A DNA stretch of 64,000 nucleotides, taken from assembly GCA_023416955.1 (NCBI GenBank), contig JAEZGM010000042.1, positions 133,758 through 197,757 of the forward strand. Direction: 5' to 3'. The notes beneath the pieces were generated by a model. It made no database searches. It had not been told where the DNA came from and worked only from the letters and a program-made list of their open reading frames with translations. This DNA is from Bacillota bacterium. Its GTDB lineage: Bacteria > Bacillota > Clostridia > Oscillospirales > Acutalibacteraceae. Positions 25,652 to 34,010 of this stretch are shown in pieces. A program made the position numbers and the translations under genes. Position 1 is the stretch's first letter. The number at the start of each line of letters is the position of its first letter.

Positions 25652-26719
25652 ATGATGGATATTTTTAATTTTTTAGGAAGCGTTCTGGGATATCTGCTCT
25701 GGTTTTTCTATTTAATTGTAAAGAATTATGGTATCGCAATCGTATTGTTTACGATTGTTGCAAAAATGCTGACGATGCCTTTTACCATAAAATCGCAGAA
25801 ATCCATGGCTGCAAACAGCCGAATGATGGTTAAGCAGCAGGAGCTTCAGAAAAAGTACGGCAATGACAAACAAAAATATCAGGAAGAAGTGCAAAAGCTG
25901 TACGAAAAAGAGGGAGTGAACCCTGCAAGCGGCTGTCTGACAAACTTTGTTCCTCTGATTATTATGATGGGCTTGTATTATACGGTTATTAATCCGCTCG
26001 CAAACGCGCTCCATTTGTCGGGGGACGCGGTGAATAAAGGCGTGAACATGCTGAAAATGGTGCCCGGTCTCGGCTCCACTTTTGATACGCGTTACGCGCA
26101 GATTGAAATTGTTAAGCACTATTCCGAACTGAAGCCGCAGCTGACCATGTTCAGCGGGGACGAACTGAGCCGCCTGGACTCCTTCAGCAAGGGATTTCAC
26201 TTTTTGGGTCTGAATCTTCTGGATACCCCGGCGGACGGCAGTAATATTTTCGGCACACTGTTCCAATCCAACCTGTGGATTATTCCTGTACTCTGCCTTT
26301 TGACTTCGCTGCTCAGCCAGTATTTTACCATGAAGCTGCAGCCCGGTATGCAGCAACAGCAGCAGGGCTGCATGAAATATATGCTCTACATTCTGCCTCT
26401 GTTCAGCGCATGGATTGCCTGCACAATGCCTGCCGCCGTCGGTTTTTACTGGATTATTTCCACTGTGGTCGGCTTTTTGCAGATTGTCTTTATGAATGTG
26501 TGGTATAATCCAACGGATTTGAACGCAAGAGCGGAAGCACAGCGAATCGCGCTGAGGGAGCAGGAGGAAGCAAAAATGTCTCCGTTGCCGCTTGCTGCGC
26601 AGCAAAGAATTTCCGCTGCTGTTTCTGAGAAAGAACCCGCTCAGTCAAAGCAGGCGCCGAGAAAATCAAAGGCCAAGAGTTCTAAAAATAATTCAGATTA
26701 TTTGGGAACGAGAAAATAA
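25652..26719 (+). CDS. yidC: Membrane protein insertase YidC
   Basis: 355 residues. Gram-positive YidC/OxaA core: first membrane segment at about 8-30, LFTIVAKMLTMPFTIKSQKS, cytoplasmic hairpin with QKKYGNDKQKYQEEVQKLYEKEGVNP, and later membrane segments including SAWIACTMPAAVGFYWIISTVVG. A hydrophilic tail rich in Lys, Ala and Gln follows. No lipobox is seen at the N-terminus. GAGGAG precedes two adjacent ATGs at 25652 and 25655. Confidence 0.95.
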   Translation: MMDIFNFLGSVLGYLLWFFYLIVKNYGIAIVLFTIVAKMLTMPFTIKSQKSMAANSRMMVKQQELQKKYGNDKQKYQEEVQKLYEKEGVNPASGCLTNFVPLIIMMGLYYTVINPLANALHLSGDAVNKGVNMLKMVPGLGSTFDTRYAQIEIVKHYSELKPQLTMFSGDELSRLDSFSKGFHFLGLNLLDTPADGSNIFGTLFQSNLWIIPVLCLLTSLLSQYFTMKLQPGMQQQQQGCMKYMLYILPLFSAWIACTMPAAVGFYWIISTVVGFLQIVFMNVWYNPTDLNARAEAQRIALREQEEAKMSPLPLAAQQRISAAVSEKEPAQSKQAPRKSKAKSSKNNSDYLGTRK

Positions 26720-26742
26720 AAGACATACGGGGAGGAATTATT

Positions 26743-27579
26743 GTGATTAGAGAAGCAATCGCAACCGGTGATACCGTCGAATTAGCAAGGGAAGAAGCCT
26801 GCAGACAGCTTGGCGTGGAAACCTATGATGCTGAATTTGAAATTCTTGAAATGCCTACAAAAAAGACATTTGGTCTTTTTGGCGGCAGCCCCGCAAAGGT
26901 TAGAGCATTTATCCAAAGCGGCCCCGCGGAGGCCGCGGCGGAATACCTGAAAAAAGTACTTGCCCAAATGGGTATGAATTCGGTTAACATTGAGATTACG
27001 GAAGAGGAAAACGGCGCGCTGCTTTCCCTTTCCGGAGAAGACATCGGATTTATCATCGGTCACCGCGGCGAAACGCTTGATGCGCTTCAGTATCTGGCGG
27101 GACTGGTTGCGAATCATATTGATAATTCCTATTACCGTATTACATTGGATATTGGAAATTACCGCGAAAAACGCCGGGAAACGTTGGACATTCTGGGTAA
27201 AAAAATGGCCGCGCGTGCGGTAAAGACCGGACGAAATGCTTCCCTCGAACCGATGAATCCATATGAACGCAGAATCATTCATACCGCCGTCCAGACAGTG
27301 GAAGGCGCAAAGTCGTGGTCGGAAGGCGAGGAACTGGCGCGTCATGTGGTGATTGGTCCCGAAGCGGGCGAGCGCCCTTATCCGCGCAAGAATTTTGGAA
27401 ACGGACAGCGCCGTCCCGGAAACGGAAGACCTCAGTCAAACAATGGCGGGCAGCGGCAGACGCCTCCGCACCGTCAGGCTCCTTCTTCATCACAGACGCC
27501 GGTCGCCAGGCCGGCTGGCGGGGATGCCAGAATACAGAACAAAGCGCCGCTTTATGGCCGCATAGATACGAATAAATAA
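26743..27579 (+). CDS. jag: RNA-binding protein Jag/KhpB
   Basis: 278 residues. N-terminal Jag_N domain (IREAIATGDTVELAREEACR), KH domain with DIGFIIGHRGETLDALQYL (about 102-120), and R3H domain (NPYERRIIHTAVQTVEG). The C-terminal 65 residues are low complexity, rich in Gly, Asn, Gln and Pro. GTG start with GGGGAGG upstream. In other Firmicutes it binds many RNAs with KhpA and affects cell division. Confidence 0.94.
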   Translation: MIREAIATGDTVELAREEACRQLGVETYDAEFEILEMPTKKTFGLFGGSPAKVRAFIQSGPAEAAAEYLKKVLAQMGMNSVNIEITEEENGALLSLSGEDIGFIIGHRGETLDALQYLAGLVANHIDNSYYRITLDIGNYREKRRETLDILGKKMAARAVKTGRNASLEPMNPYERRIIHTAVQTVEGAKSWSEGEELARHVVIGPEAGERPYPRKNFGNGQRRPGNGRPQSNNGGQRQTPPHRQAPSSSQTPVARPAGGDARIQNKAPLYGRIDTNK

Positions 27580-27602
27580 TATTGCAATATATTTACAGCG
27601 TC

Positions 27603-27631
27603 GGGGCGGTTCGAAAGGATCGCCCTTTTTT
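27603..27631 (+). terminator. Terminator after jag
   Basis: GGGCGGTT (27604-27611) pairs with GATCGCCC (27618-27625), followed by TTTTTT. It would end the rnpA-jag transcript, though mnmE starts only 37 bases later. Confidence 0.7.
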
Positions 27632-27667
27632 GACGACAGCCGGGATCAGGCTCTTTTGGGAGGATTT

Positions 27668-29062
27668 ATGGAAACTCAAGCACAGAAATATAACGGTTCG
27701 TCCTCAACGATTGCCGCAATATCCACACCGCAGGGCGTGGGGGGAATCGGCATTGTGCGTATTTCGGGCCCTCAGGCGCGTGCTGTTGCACAGAAAGTTT
27801 TTACCGCGAAAAGCGGAAAAAGTCTGGACAGTCTGCGCGGGTACCGGGCGCTTTACGGAAGGGTTTATGACGGGGAAGAAACGGTTGATGAAGCAATCGC
27901 GCTGAACTTTGCCGCGCCCGCCAGCTTTACCGGTGAAGATGTGGTAGAGCTTTCCTGCCACGGTGGGATGTATATTATGCAGCGTGTACTGAAAGCAGTA
28001 TTTGCTGCCGGGGCGGTTCCTGCCGCGCCGGGTGAATTTACGCGCCGGGCTTTTATGAACGGGAAAATTGGGTTAACAGAAGCGGAATCCGTCATGCAGC
28101 TGATCGGCGCACAGGGTCGGCAGTCCGCAAAGGCCGCGCTGGCCGGGCATGACGGTGCGCTGGAAAAACGGATCGTAAATATTAGGGAGCAGTTGATTCA
28201 TACCGCCGCGCATCTTTCTGCCTGGGCAGATTACCCGGAGGATGAGATTCCAGAAGTCAGTACTGACGCACTGGAAGAAACGCTTGCGGCGGCGCACCAG
28301 AATTTGGATGATCTGCTTTGTCAGTTTGAAGCAGGGCGCGTACTGCGCGAGGGTGTTCGAACCGTGATTGCCGGTCGGCCCAATGTAGGAAAATCTACGC
28401 TGATGAATTTGCTCGCCGGGTGCGAACGTTCCATTGTGACTGAATACGCCGGAACCACGCGCGATGTGGTGGAGGAAACCGTGCTGCTCGGTGATGTGCC
28501 GCTGCTGCTTGCCGATACTGCCGGAATTCACCTGACGCAGGATCCGGTCGAACAGATAGGGGTGCTGCGTGCAAGAGAGCGCTTACAGCAAGCGCAGCTC
28601 GTTCTGGCGGTGTTTGATTCATCACAGAAACTTACGGAAGACGACCGCGAATTGGCGGAGCTGGCCGCCGGTTCACCGGCGATTGCTGTGATCAATAAAA
28701 ACGATTTACCGGTCAAAATCAACATAGAGTATATAAAAATTAATTTTAAACATATTGTTTATATTTCTGCTTTAAACGGCTTCGGCCTCACGGAGCTTCA
28801 GCAGGCAGTGGCAAAGCTGATGAAAACGGAGCAGCTGAATCCGGAGGAAGGAATTCTGTTTACCGAACGTCAGCGTGATTCGGCGCACCGTGCACAGGAA
28901 TGTGTAACGGAAGCGCAAGCCGCTTTGCGGCAGGGAATGACGCTTGACGCGGTGACGGTTTCGATTGAAGGCGCGATATCTGCTTTGCTGGAATTAACCG
29001 GCGAGCGCGCGACCGAAGCGGTCGTGGATTCCGTGTTTTCTCATTTCTGTGTGGGTAAGTAA
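27668..29062 (+). CDS. mnmE: tRNA modification GTPase MnmE
   Basis: 464 residues. With MnmG it builds the 5-carboxymethylaminomethyl group on wobble uridine. TrmE N-domain (STIAAISTPQGVGGIGIVR), G1 GRPNVGKS at 236-243, G3 DTAGI, G4 NKND and the C-terminal CVGK motif (Cys461) are all present. The ATG at 27668 has GGGAGG upstream; a TTG four codons earlier lacks one. Confidence 0.97.
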   Translation: METQAQKYNGSSSTIAAISTPQGVGGIGIVRISGPQARAVAQKVFTAKSGKSLDSLRGYRALYGRVYDGEETVDEAIALNFAAPASFTGEDVVELSCHGGMYIMQRVLKAVFAAGAVPAAPGEFTRRAFMNGKIGLTEAESVMQLIGAQGRQSAKAALAGHDGALEKRIVNIREQLIHTAAHLSAWADYPEDEIPEVSTDALEETLAAAHQNLDDLLCQFEAGRVLREGVRTVIAGRPNVGKSTLMNLLAGCERSIVTEYAGTTRDVVEETVLLGDVPLLLADTAGIHLTQDPVEQIGVLRARERLQQAQLVLAVFDSSQKLTEDDRELAELAAGSPAIAVINKNDLPVKINIEYIKINFKHIVYISALNGFGLTELQQAVAKLMKTEQLNPEEGILFTERQRDSAHRAQECVTEAQAALRQGMTLDAVTVSIEGAISALLELTGERATEAVVDSVFSHFCVGK

Positions 29063-29095
29063 TTTGAATCGGTCTTGGCAATAGGGGGAAACGAT

Positions 29096-30991
29096 ATGAA
29101 GTATGAAGCGGGAAGCTATGATGTTGTTGTCATTGGCGCGGGTCACGCGGGAATTGAAGCTGCGCTTGCTTCAGCGCGGCTTGGCTGCGCAACCTGTGTG
29201 TTTACGATCAATATGGACGCGGTGGGCAACTGCCCCTGTAATCCGTCCATCGGCGGTACGGCAAAAGGGCATTTGGTGCGGGAAATTGACGCGCTGGGCG
29301 GGGAAATGGGAAGAACCGCCGACGCCGCCACCATTCAGAGCAGAATGCTGAACCGCGGCAAGGGCCCTGCCGTTCATTCTCTGCGCGCGCAGATTGACCG
29401 CCGTGAATACGGAAAAATCATGAAGCACAAGCTGGAACTACAGCCAAACCTGGACTTGAAGCAGGCTGAAATTGTGGATTTGATTCACGAAGAAGACGGC
29501 GGCTGGCAGGTCGTTACGCGTATGGAAGCGGTGTACCGTACCAAAGCGGTTGTGCTTGCAACCGGAACTTATTTAGACGGTAAAATTTATGTCGGCGACG
29601 TTTCCTACAAGAGTGGACCGGACGGGATGTTTCCGGCTTCCTTCTTAAGTGAATCGCTGAAAAAACTGGATCTGCGGCTGCGCCGTTTTAAGACGGGAAC
29701 CCCCGCTCGTGTCAACCGCTCCAGTGTGGATTTTTCTAATTTGGAGGAGCAGGCGGGCGACGAGCCGATTGTGCCGTTTTCCTATGATACGCTGGAACCG
29801 TTGCAGAACCGTGCTGTTTGCCATATTTCGTGGACAAACAGTGAAACGAAGCGCATTATTCTGGAAAATATTCACCGTTCCCCACTTTACGGAGGAAAAA
29901 TAGAGGGGGTCGGCCCCCGATACTGCCCAAGCATTGAGGATAAGATTGTACGTTTTGCGGACAAGCCCCGCCATCAGCTCTTTATTGAGCCTTGCGGCCT
30001 TGATACGGAGGAGTTGTACCTTCAGGGAATGAGTTCTTCCCTTCCCGAAGATGTTCAGCTCGCTTTTTATCGCTCCATACCGGGCATGGAACACGTTGAA
30101 ATTATGCGCTCCGCTTACGCGATTGAATATGACTGTGTAGACCCGACACAGATGGGCGCGACGCTGGAGTTTCTGGATTGCCCCGGCCTTTACGGAGCGG
30201 GTCAGTTTAACGGTAGCTCCGGTTATGAAGAAGCCGCGGCGCAGGGCTTGGTTGCGGGAATTAACGCGGCTTTGAAGGTACTTGGCAGGGAGCCGATGAT
30301 TCTCGACCGTGCAAGCTCTTACATCGGCACCCTGGTAGACGACCTGATTACGAAGGGCGTGACCGACCCTTACCGCATGATGACTTCCCGCAGCGAGTAC
30401 CGTCTTGTTCTGCGGCAGGACAATGCGGACGAGCGCCTGACCCCGATTGGGAGAGAAATCGGACTGATTTCCGATGCTCGCTGGGAGCGTTTTTTGACCA
30501 AAGAACAGCTGAAAAAAGAGGAGCGAAAACGTGTCGAAAACACTGTTTTTTCCCCGTCTGAAGCGCTGAACAAGCTGCTTGTTTCACATGGAACATCGAC
30601 TGTTTCCACGGGAGTAAGGCTGTCGGATTTGATTCGCAGGCCGGAGCTTGATTACGAAAAGCTGACATCAATTGATGCGGAGCGCACCGCCCTCGATGCG
30701 GCGGTGTTTGAAAATGTAGAGATTGAACTAAAGTATGAGGGATACATTAAGCGGCAGAGAGCGGATATCTCGGAAGTGCGCCGTCTGGAGCAGCGCCGTT
30801 TGCCCGATCATGCCGATTATACGGAAGTAGTTGGGCTCCGGAAAGAAGCGCAGGAGAAGCTGAACAAGGTAAGGCCGCAAAGCATCGGTCAGGCGGCGCG
30901 TATTTCCGGGGTCAGTCCGGCTGATATTTCTGTGTTGCTGATTTGGCTGACGAAGTTCGACCGTGATACGGCGCAAAAGCTGAATTCATAA
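29096..30991 (+). CDS. mnmG: tRNA uridine-5-carboxymethylaminomethyl enzyme MnmG
   Basis: 631 residues. FAD enzyme partner of MnmE. FAD motif VIGAGHAGIEAALASARLG near the N-terminus, NCPCNPSIGGTAKGHLVREIDALGG, and the C-terminal MnmE-binding helices are typical. The ATG at 29096 follows AGGGGG. A parS-like site lies within the gene at 30580-30595. Confidence 0.97.
   Translation: MKYEAGSYDVVVIGAGHAGIEAALASARLGCATCVFTINMDAVGNCPCNPSIGGTAKGHLVREIDALGGEMGRTADAATIQSRMLNRGKGPAVHSLRAQIDRREYGKIMKHKLELQPNLDLKQAEIVDLIHEEDGGWQVVTRMEAVYRTKAVVLATGTYLDGKIYVGDVSYKSGPDGMFPASFLSESLKKLDLRLRRFKTGTPARVNRSSVDFSNLEEQAGDEPIVPFSYDTLEPLQNRAVCHISWTNSETKRIILENIHRSPLYGGKIEGVGPRYCPSIEDKIVRFADKPRHQLFIEPCGLDTEELYLQGMSSSLPEDVQLAFYRSIPGMEHVEIMRSAYAIEYDCVDPTQMGATLEFLDCPGLYGAGQFNGSSGYEEAAAQGLVAGINAALKVLGREPMILDRASSYIGTLVDDLITKGVTDPYRMMTSRSEYRLVLRQDNADERLTPIGREIGLISDARWERFLTKEQLKKEERKRVENTVFSPSEALNKLLVSHGTSTVSTGVRLSDLIRRPELDYEKLTSIDAERTALDAAVFENVEIELKYEGYIKRQRADISEVRRLEQRRLPDHADYTEVVGLRKEAQEKLNKVRPQSIGQAARISGVSPADISVLLIWLTKFDRDTAQKLNS
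30580..30595. promoter_or_regulatory. parS-like site within mnmG
   Basis: TGTTTCACATGGAACA matches the parS consensus TGTTTCACGTGGAACA at 15 of 16 bases; only the centre is CACATG for CACGTG. It lies in the origin-proximal half close to parA/parB, where parS sites are expected. Confidence 0.75.
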
Positions 30992-31009
30992 ACAGAAAGG
31001 CGGGCAACC

Positions 31010-31723
31010 ATGGAAGATATACGCGCGTTGTTGATGCAGTACGCGGATTCATATGGATTGGAAGTAAATCAAGCGGCAGCCGAGCGCTTTCAAACCTATA
31101 TGGAGCTGTTGGTTGAATGGAACGAGAAAATTAATCTGACCGCCATTACCGAGCCGCGGGAAATCGCGGTTAAGCATTTCTTGGATAGTATTCTTATATT
31201 AAAGTATATGGATGTTCCGCAGCACGCAAGCTTGATTGACGTCGGTACCGGCGCGGGTTTCCCCGGGATTCCGCTGAAAATTATGCGCTCCGACATCAGC
31301 CTTACTCTGCTTGACGGGCTGAATAAAAGGCTTGTTGTTTTGCAGGATATTTTGCAGAAGCTGGGGCTGAAAGCCGAGACCGTTCACGCGCGAGCGGAGG
31401 AAGCCGGGCGTCTGACAAAACACCGTGTTTCCTATGATTTTGCCACGGCGCGTGCGGTTGCGCCGCTGAATCTGCTGTGCGAATACTGCCTGCCGTTCTT
31501 GAAAATGGGCGGCACGTTTGCCGCGATGAAAGGGCCGGATATTACAGAGGAATTGGACGGGGCAAAAAACGCAATTCGCCTCTTGGGATGCGATCTGCGT
31601 GAGGTAAAAGAGTTTGCGCTACCTAACGGGGACGGGCGAAGCCTGGTGCTGATTACACGCGTCAAATCGCTGAATGACTTGTACCCTCGCCATGGGTCAA
31701 AGATTTCGAAGAAGCCGTTGTAA
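31010..31723 (+). CDS. rsmG: 16S rRNA (guanine527-N7)-methyltransferase RsmG
   Basis: 237 residues. SAM-binding motif LIDVGTGAGFPGIPLKI (about 74-90) and VEWNEKINLTAITEPREIAVKHFLDS are diagnostic of RsmG (GidB), which methylates G527 of 16S rRNA. It follows mnmG by 18 bases as in many bacteria and ends at a strong terminator. Confidence 0.96.
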   Translation: MEDIRALLMQYADSYGLEVNQAAAERFQTYMELLVEWNEKINLTAITEPREIAVKHFLDSILILKYMDVPQHASLIDVGTGAGFPGIPLKIMRSDISLTLLDGLNKRLVVLQDILQKLGLKAETVHARAEEAGRLTKHRVSYDFATARAVAPLNLLCEYCLPFLKMGGTFAAMKGPDITEELDGAKNAIRLLGCDLREVKEFALPNGDGRSLVLITRVKSLNDLYPRHGSKISKKPL

Positions 31724-31740
31724 ACGAAAAACAGAAAACA

Positions 31741-31772
31741 AAAAGGAGCGGAATGAACCCGCTCCTTTTTTT
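31741..31772 (+). terminator. Terminator after rsmG
   Basis: AAAAGGAGCGG pairs with CCGCTCC around AATGAAC, followed by TTTTTTT. Confidence 0.9.
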
Positions 31773-31788
31773 GAATCCGGAAAGAAAG

Positions 31789-31820
31789 TTTTCCACGGAT
31801 TTTTATAATACGGTGGAAAA
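31789..31820. promoter_or_regulatory. Inverted repeat of DnaA-box-like arms upstream of noc
   Basis: TTTTCCAC at 31789-31796 and GTGGAAAA at 31813-31820 face each other across a loop that contains TATAAT. Each arm resembles the DnaA-box core TTATCCACA with two mismatches. It could be an operator on a promoter or a pair of weak DnaA sites. Confidence 0.4.
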
Positions 31821-32071
31821 TTAGCCTTATAATGTGCTTTGGGGAAAGTCCGAATTCTATAGAACGTTTTTCACTTTATTTTGCAATTTTGTTGAAAACC
31901 TTTTGCTTATTAGTAAATGATTAGAAAAGCATTTATAATCCGTGCCGAATCTACTGAATTTCGCAGAAAATGACAAAACATTTTTTTGCAGCCTCCATAA
32001 AACTACAAATAAATTCCCGTAATCATGCTATTCTAATCAGGAAAGGACAAGCAGAGAGGCGGTGTTTTTGT

Positions 32072-32884
32072 ATGCTGTTCAGCGAGAAAAACAAAATAGT
32101 GCAGATTGATATCAACGCTATTTACCCGAATCCGGCTCAGCCGCGGAAAGTGTTCAGCGAACAGGAACTGATTGAGCTTTCGCGCAGTATTCGGACAAGT
32201 GGGTTGCTCCAACCGATTACTGTGCGTCGTATCGGCACCGGATATGAGCTGATCGCCGGGGAACGCCGGCTGCGCGCCTGTAAAATCGCCGGACTTTCGA
32301 CTGTTTCGTGTATCGTAAGCGATTGCTCCGCACAGGACAGCGCTCTGTTTTCTTTGTTAGAAAATCTTCAGCGTCAGGATCTTCAGATTTTCGAGGAAGC
32401 GGAAGGAATTCAGCGGTTAATTGAGGAATGGCATGTGACGCAGGAAGAGGCGGCGCTTCGCCTTGGAAAAAGTCAGTCGACTGTTGCAAATAAACTGAGG
32501 CTGCTCAAGCTTTCGGAGACACAGCGACTCAAAATTACAAATGCCGGTTTGACCGAGCGCCATGCGCGGGCGTTGCTTCGCATTGGCGACGAAAAAGTAC
32601 GGGATAAGGTCCTGGATGAAATTATACTCCGCAATATGAATGTGCAGCAGACGGATTCCTACATAGAGCATCTTTTAAGCGGTAAGAAAAAAGTAAAGAA
32701 TAGATCCATTGTTGTTGTAAAAGATGTTCGAGTATTTTTAAATACGATTCAACATGCCGTTGAAACGATGAAAAAAAGTGGAATTAACGCGCAAGCGCTG
32801 AAAAGCGAAAATGAAGAGTATATTGAATGTATTGTGCGTATTCCAAAAGGAAATGCCGCCGCAGGAGGCAGAAAACCTGCCTGA
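32072..32884 (+). CDS. noc: ParB-family protein, probable nucleoid occlusion factor Noc
   Basis: 270 residues. ParB/Srx N-domain with the CTP-binding GERRLRA motif (63-69), ENLQRQDLQIFEEA, and a KorB-type helix-turn-helix (TQEEAALRLGKSQSTVANKLRLL). Its place between rsmG and parA, as well as the presence of a second, canonical ParB after ParA, makes it Noc, which binds DNA and keeps the division septum off the nucleoid. The start at 32072 begins MLFSEKNKIVQI; longer readings to 31970 run into AT-rich sequence. The usual amphipathic N-terminus of Noc is short here. Confidence 0.82.
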   Translation: MLFSEKNKIVQIDINAIYPNPAQPRKVFSEQELIELSRSIRTSGLLQPITVRRIGTGYELIAGERRLRACKIAGLSTVSCIVSDCSAQDSALFSLLENLQRQDLQIFEEAEGIQRLIEEWHVTQEEAALRLGKSQSTVANKLRLLKLSETQRLKITNAGLTERHARALLRIGDEKVRDKVLDEIILRNMNVQQTDSYIEHLLSGKKKVKNRSIVVVKDVRVFLNTIQHAVETMKKSGINAQALKSENEEYIECIVRIPKGNAAAGGRKPA

Positions 32885-32930
32885 TATTGCTTATAAGGTT
32901 TACTCCTATTCCCTATATCATTTCCCACAA

Positions 32931-32962
32931 AAGGGGCCGGACGAAAGTTCGGCCTCTTTTGT
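32931..32962 (+). terminator. Terminator after noc
   Basis: AAGGGGCCGGAC pairs with GTTCGGCCTCTT around GAAA, followed by TT GTTT. Its 3' end touches the parS-like site. Confidence 0.82.
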
Positions 32963-32975
32963 TTCACATGAAACA
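32960..32975. promoter_or_regulatory. parS-like site between noc and parA
   Basis: TGTTTCACATGAAACA, 15 of 16 to the TGTTTCACGTGAAACA consensus, again with CACATG in the middle. Location next to parA-parB supports function as a centromere site. Confidence 0.82.
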
Positions 32976-33028
32976 TTGTGTAAAAATCGGCAAAAAATCT
33001 TTATCTTACGTGAAAAGCGTGTTATAAT

Positions 33029-33170
33029 GTAGTCAGTTCACTTGAAAACAAAACCAATCTCAAGGTAACTGCTGATTGTCTTATGACTTAATCATCGGTT
33101 ACCTAGGCGTAGAATCCATAAAGAAAGATCTTGCGCTTGTTTCTTGGATGTTTTCTAAAGCTTCTGACTA
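33029..33170. repeat. Family A repeat split by a nested family B element (A3)
   Basis: Left arm TGTAGTCAGTTCACTTGAAA begins at 33029 and right arm TTTCTTGGATGTTTTCTAAA, ending CTGACTACA, runs 33140-33171. Inside are the short B element at 33063-33105 and the long-form A core (GGCGTAGAATCCATAAAGAA to TTGCGCTTG) that is also seen at 62888-62990. Confidence 0.75.
33063..33105. repeat. Internally deleted family B element nested in A3 (B3)
   Basis: AGGTAACTGCTGATTGTC and GACTTAATCATCGGTTACCT are the two ends of family B, joined with the central hairpin missing. Orientation is opposite to B2. About 43 bp, itself a near-perfect palindrome. Confidence 0.75.
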
Positions 33171-33228
33171 CAAAACACAGTTTATATCTGTATTTGAAAA
33201 CATACCGTATTGCATCAGGAGGACGAAA

Positions 33229-33996
33229 ATGGGGAAAATCATTGCGATAGCAAACCAAAAAGGCGGCGTGGGGAAAACGACTACCGCTGTCAATCTTTCT
33301 GCTGCGCTGGGTATGAAGGGAAAGAAAACCATGCTGGTTGATATTGACCCGCAGGGGAACTCTTCAAGCGGGCTTGGTGTTGACCGCCGAAAGCTGAAAA
33401 ATACGGTTTACGAAGTGCTGACGGGCGACGCCAAAGCGGAGGATGTCATTATTCATACGGAATTTGAGCATCTTGATCTGATTCCGTCCAGTATGGACCT
33501 TGCCGCCGCCGAAATTGAGCTTGCCGCGCTGGAACATCGTGAAGCAATCTTAAAAGACGCGCTGATTCCCCTTCGGGAGCAGTACGATTACATATTGATC
33601 GACTGCCCGCCGTCGCTCGGCATGATCACCACCAATGCGCTTTGCCTCGCCGACACACTACTGGTGCCGATTCAGTGTGAATACTATGCACTGGAGGGGC
33701 TTTCCCAGCTGATGAATACCGTTCGGCGTGTCAAACGGCAGTATAATGAGCTGTTGGATATTGAGGGTGTGCTTCTGACCATGTACGACGGCAGGCTGAA
33801 CCTGACGCAGCAGGTCGTGGAGGAAGTGAAGAAATATTTTCCCCGCAAGGTGTTCACAACGGTGATTCCGCGCGCGGTGCGCCTTTCCGAAGCGCCCAGC
33901 TTCGGGCGTCCGATTCAGTATTTTGATAAGACATCACGCGCGGCAGGTTGCTACAATGCATTAGCGGACGAAATTTTGACCAATAATAAAAAATAA
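33229..33996 (+). CDS. parA: Chromosome partitioning ATPase ParA/Soj
   Basis: 255 residues. Deviant Walker A KGGVGKTT at 11-18, DIDPQGNSSSGLG and YILIDCPPSLG are those of ParA. Works with ParB and parS in origin segregation and in DnaA control. The ATG at 33229 has AGGAGG upstream; the frame stays open to 33076 only because it crosses the A3/B3 repeats. Confidence 0.97.
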   Translation: MGKIIAIANQKGGVGKTTTAVNLSAALGMKGKKTMLVDIDPQGNSSSGLGVDRRKLKNTVYEVLTGDAKAEDVIIHTEFEHLDLIPSSMDLAAAEIELAALEHREAILKDALIPLREQYDYILIDCPPSLGMITTNALCLADTLLVPIQCEYYALEGLSQLMNTVRRVKRQYNELLDIEGVLLTMYDGRLNLTQQVVEEVKKYFPRKVFTTVIPRAVRLSEAPSFGRPIQYFDKTSRAAGCYNALADEILTNNKK

Positions 33997-34010
33997 CGGG
34001 AGGAAATGCA

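Larger units (their letters stand above)
31724..32071. other. rsmG-noc intergenic region
   Basis: About 348 bases. It holds the rsmG terminator, then an inverted repeat TTTTCCAC (31789-31796) / GTGGAAAA (31813-31820) around a TATAAT-containing loop, then AT-rich sequence up to noc. No gene seen. Confidence 0.6.
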
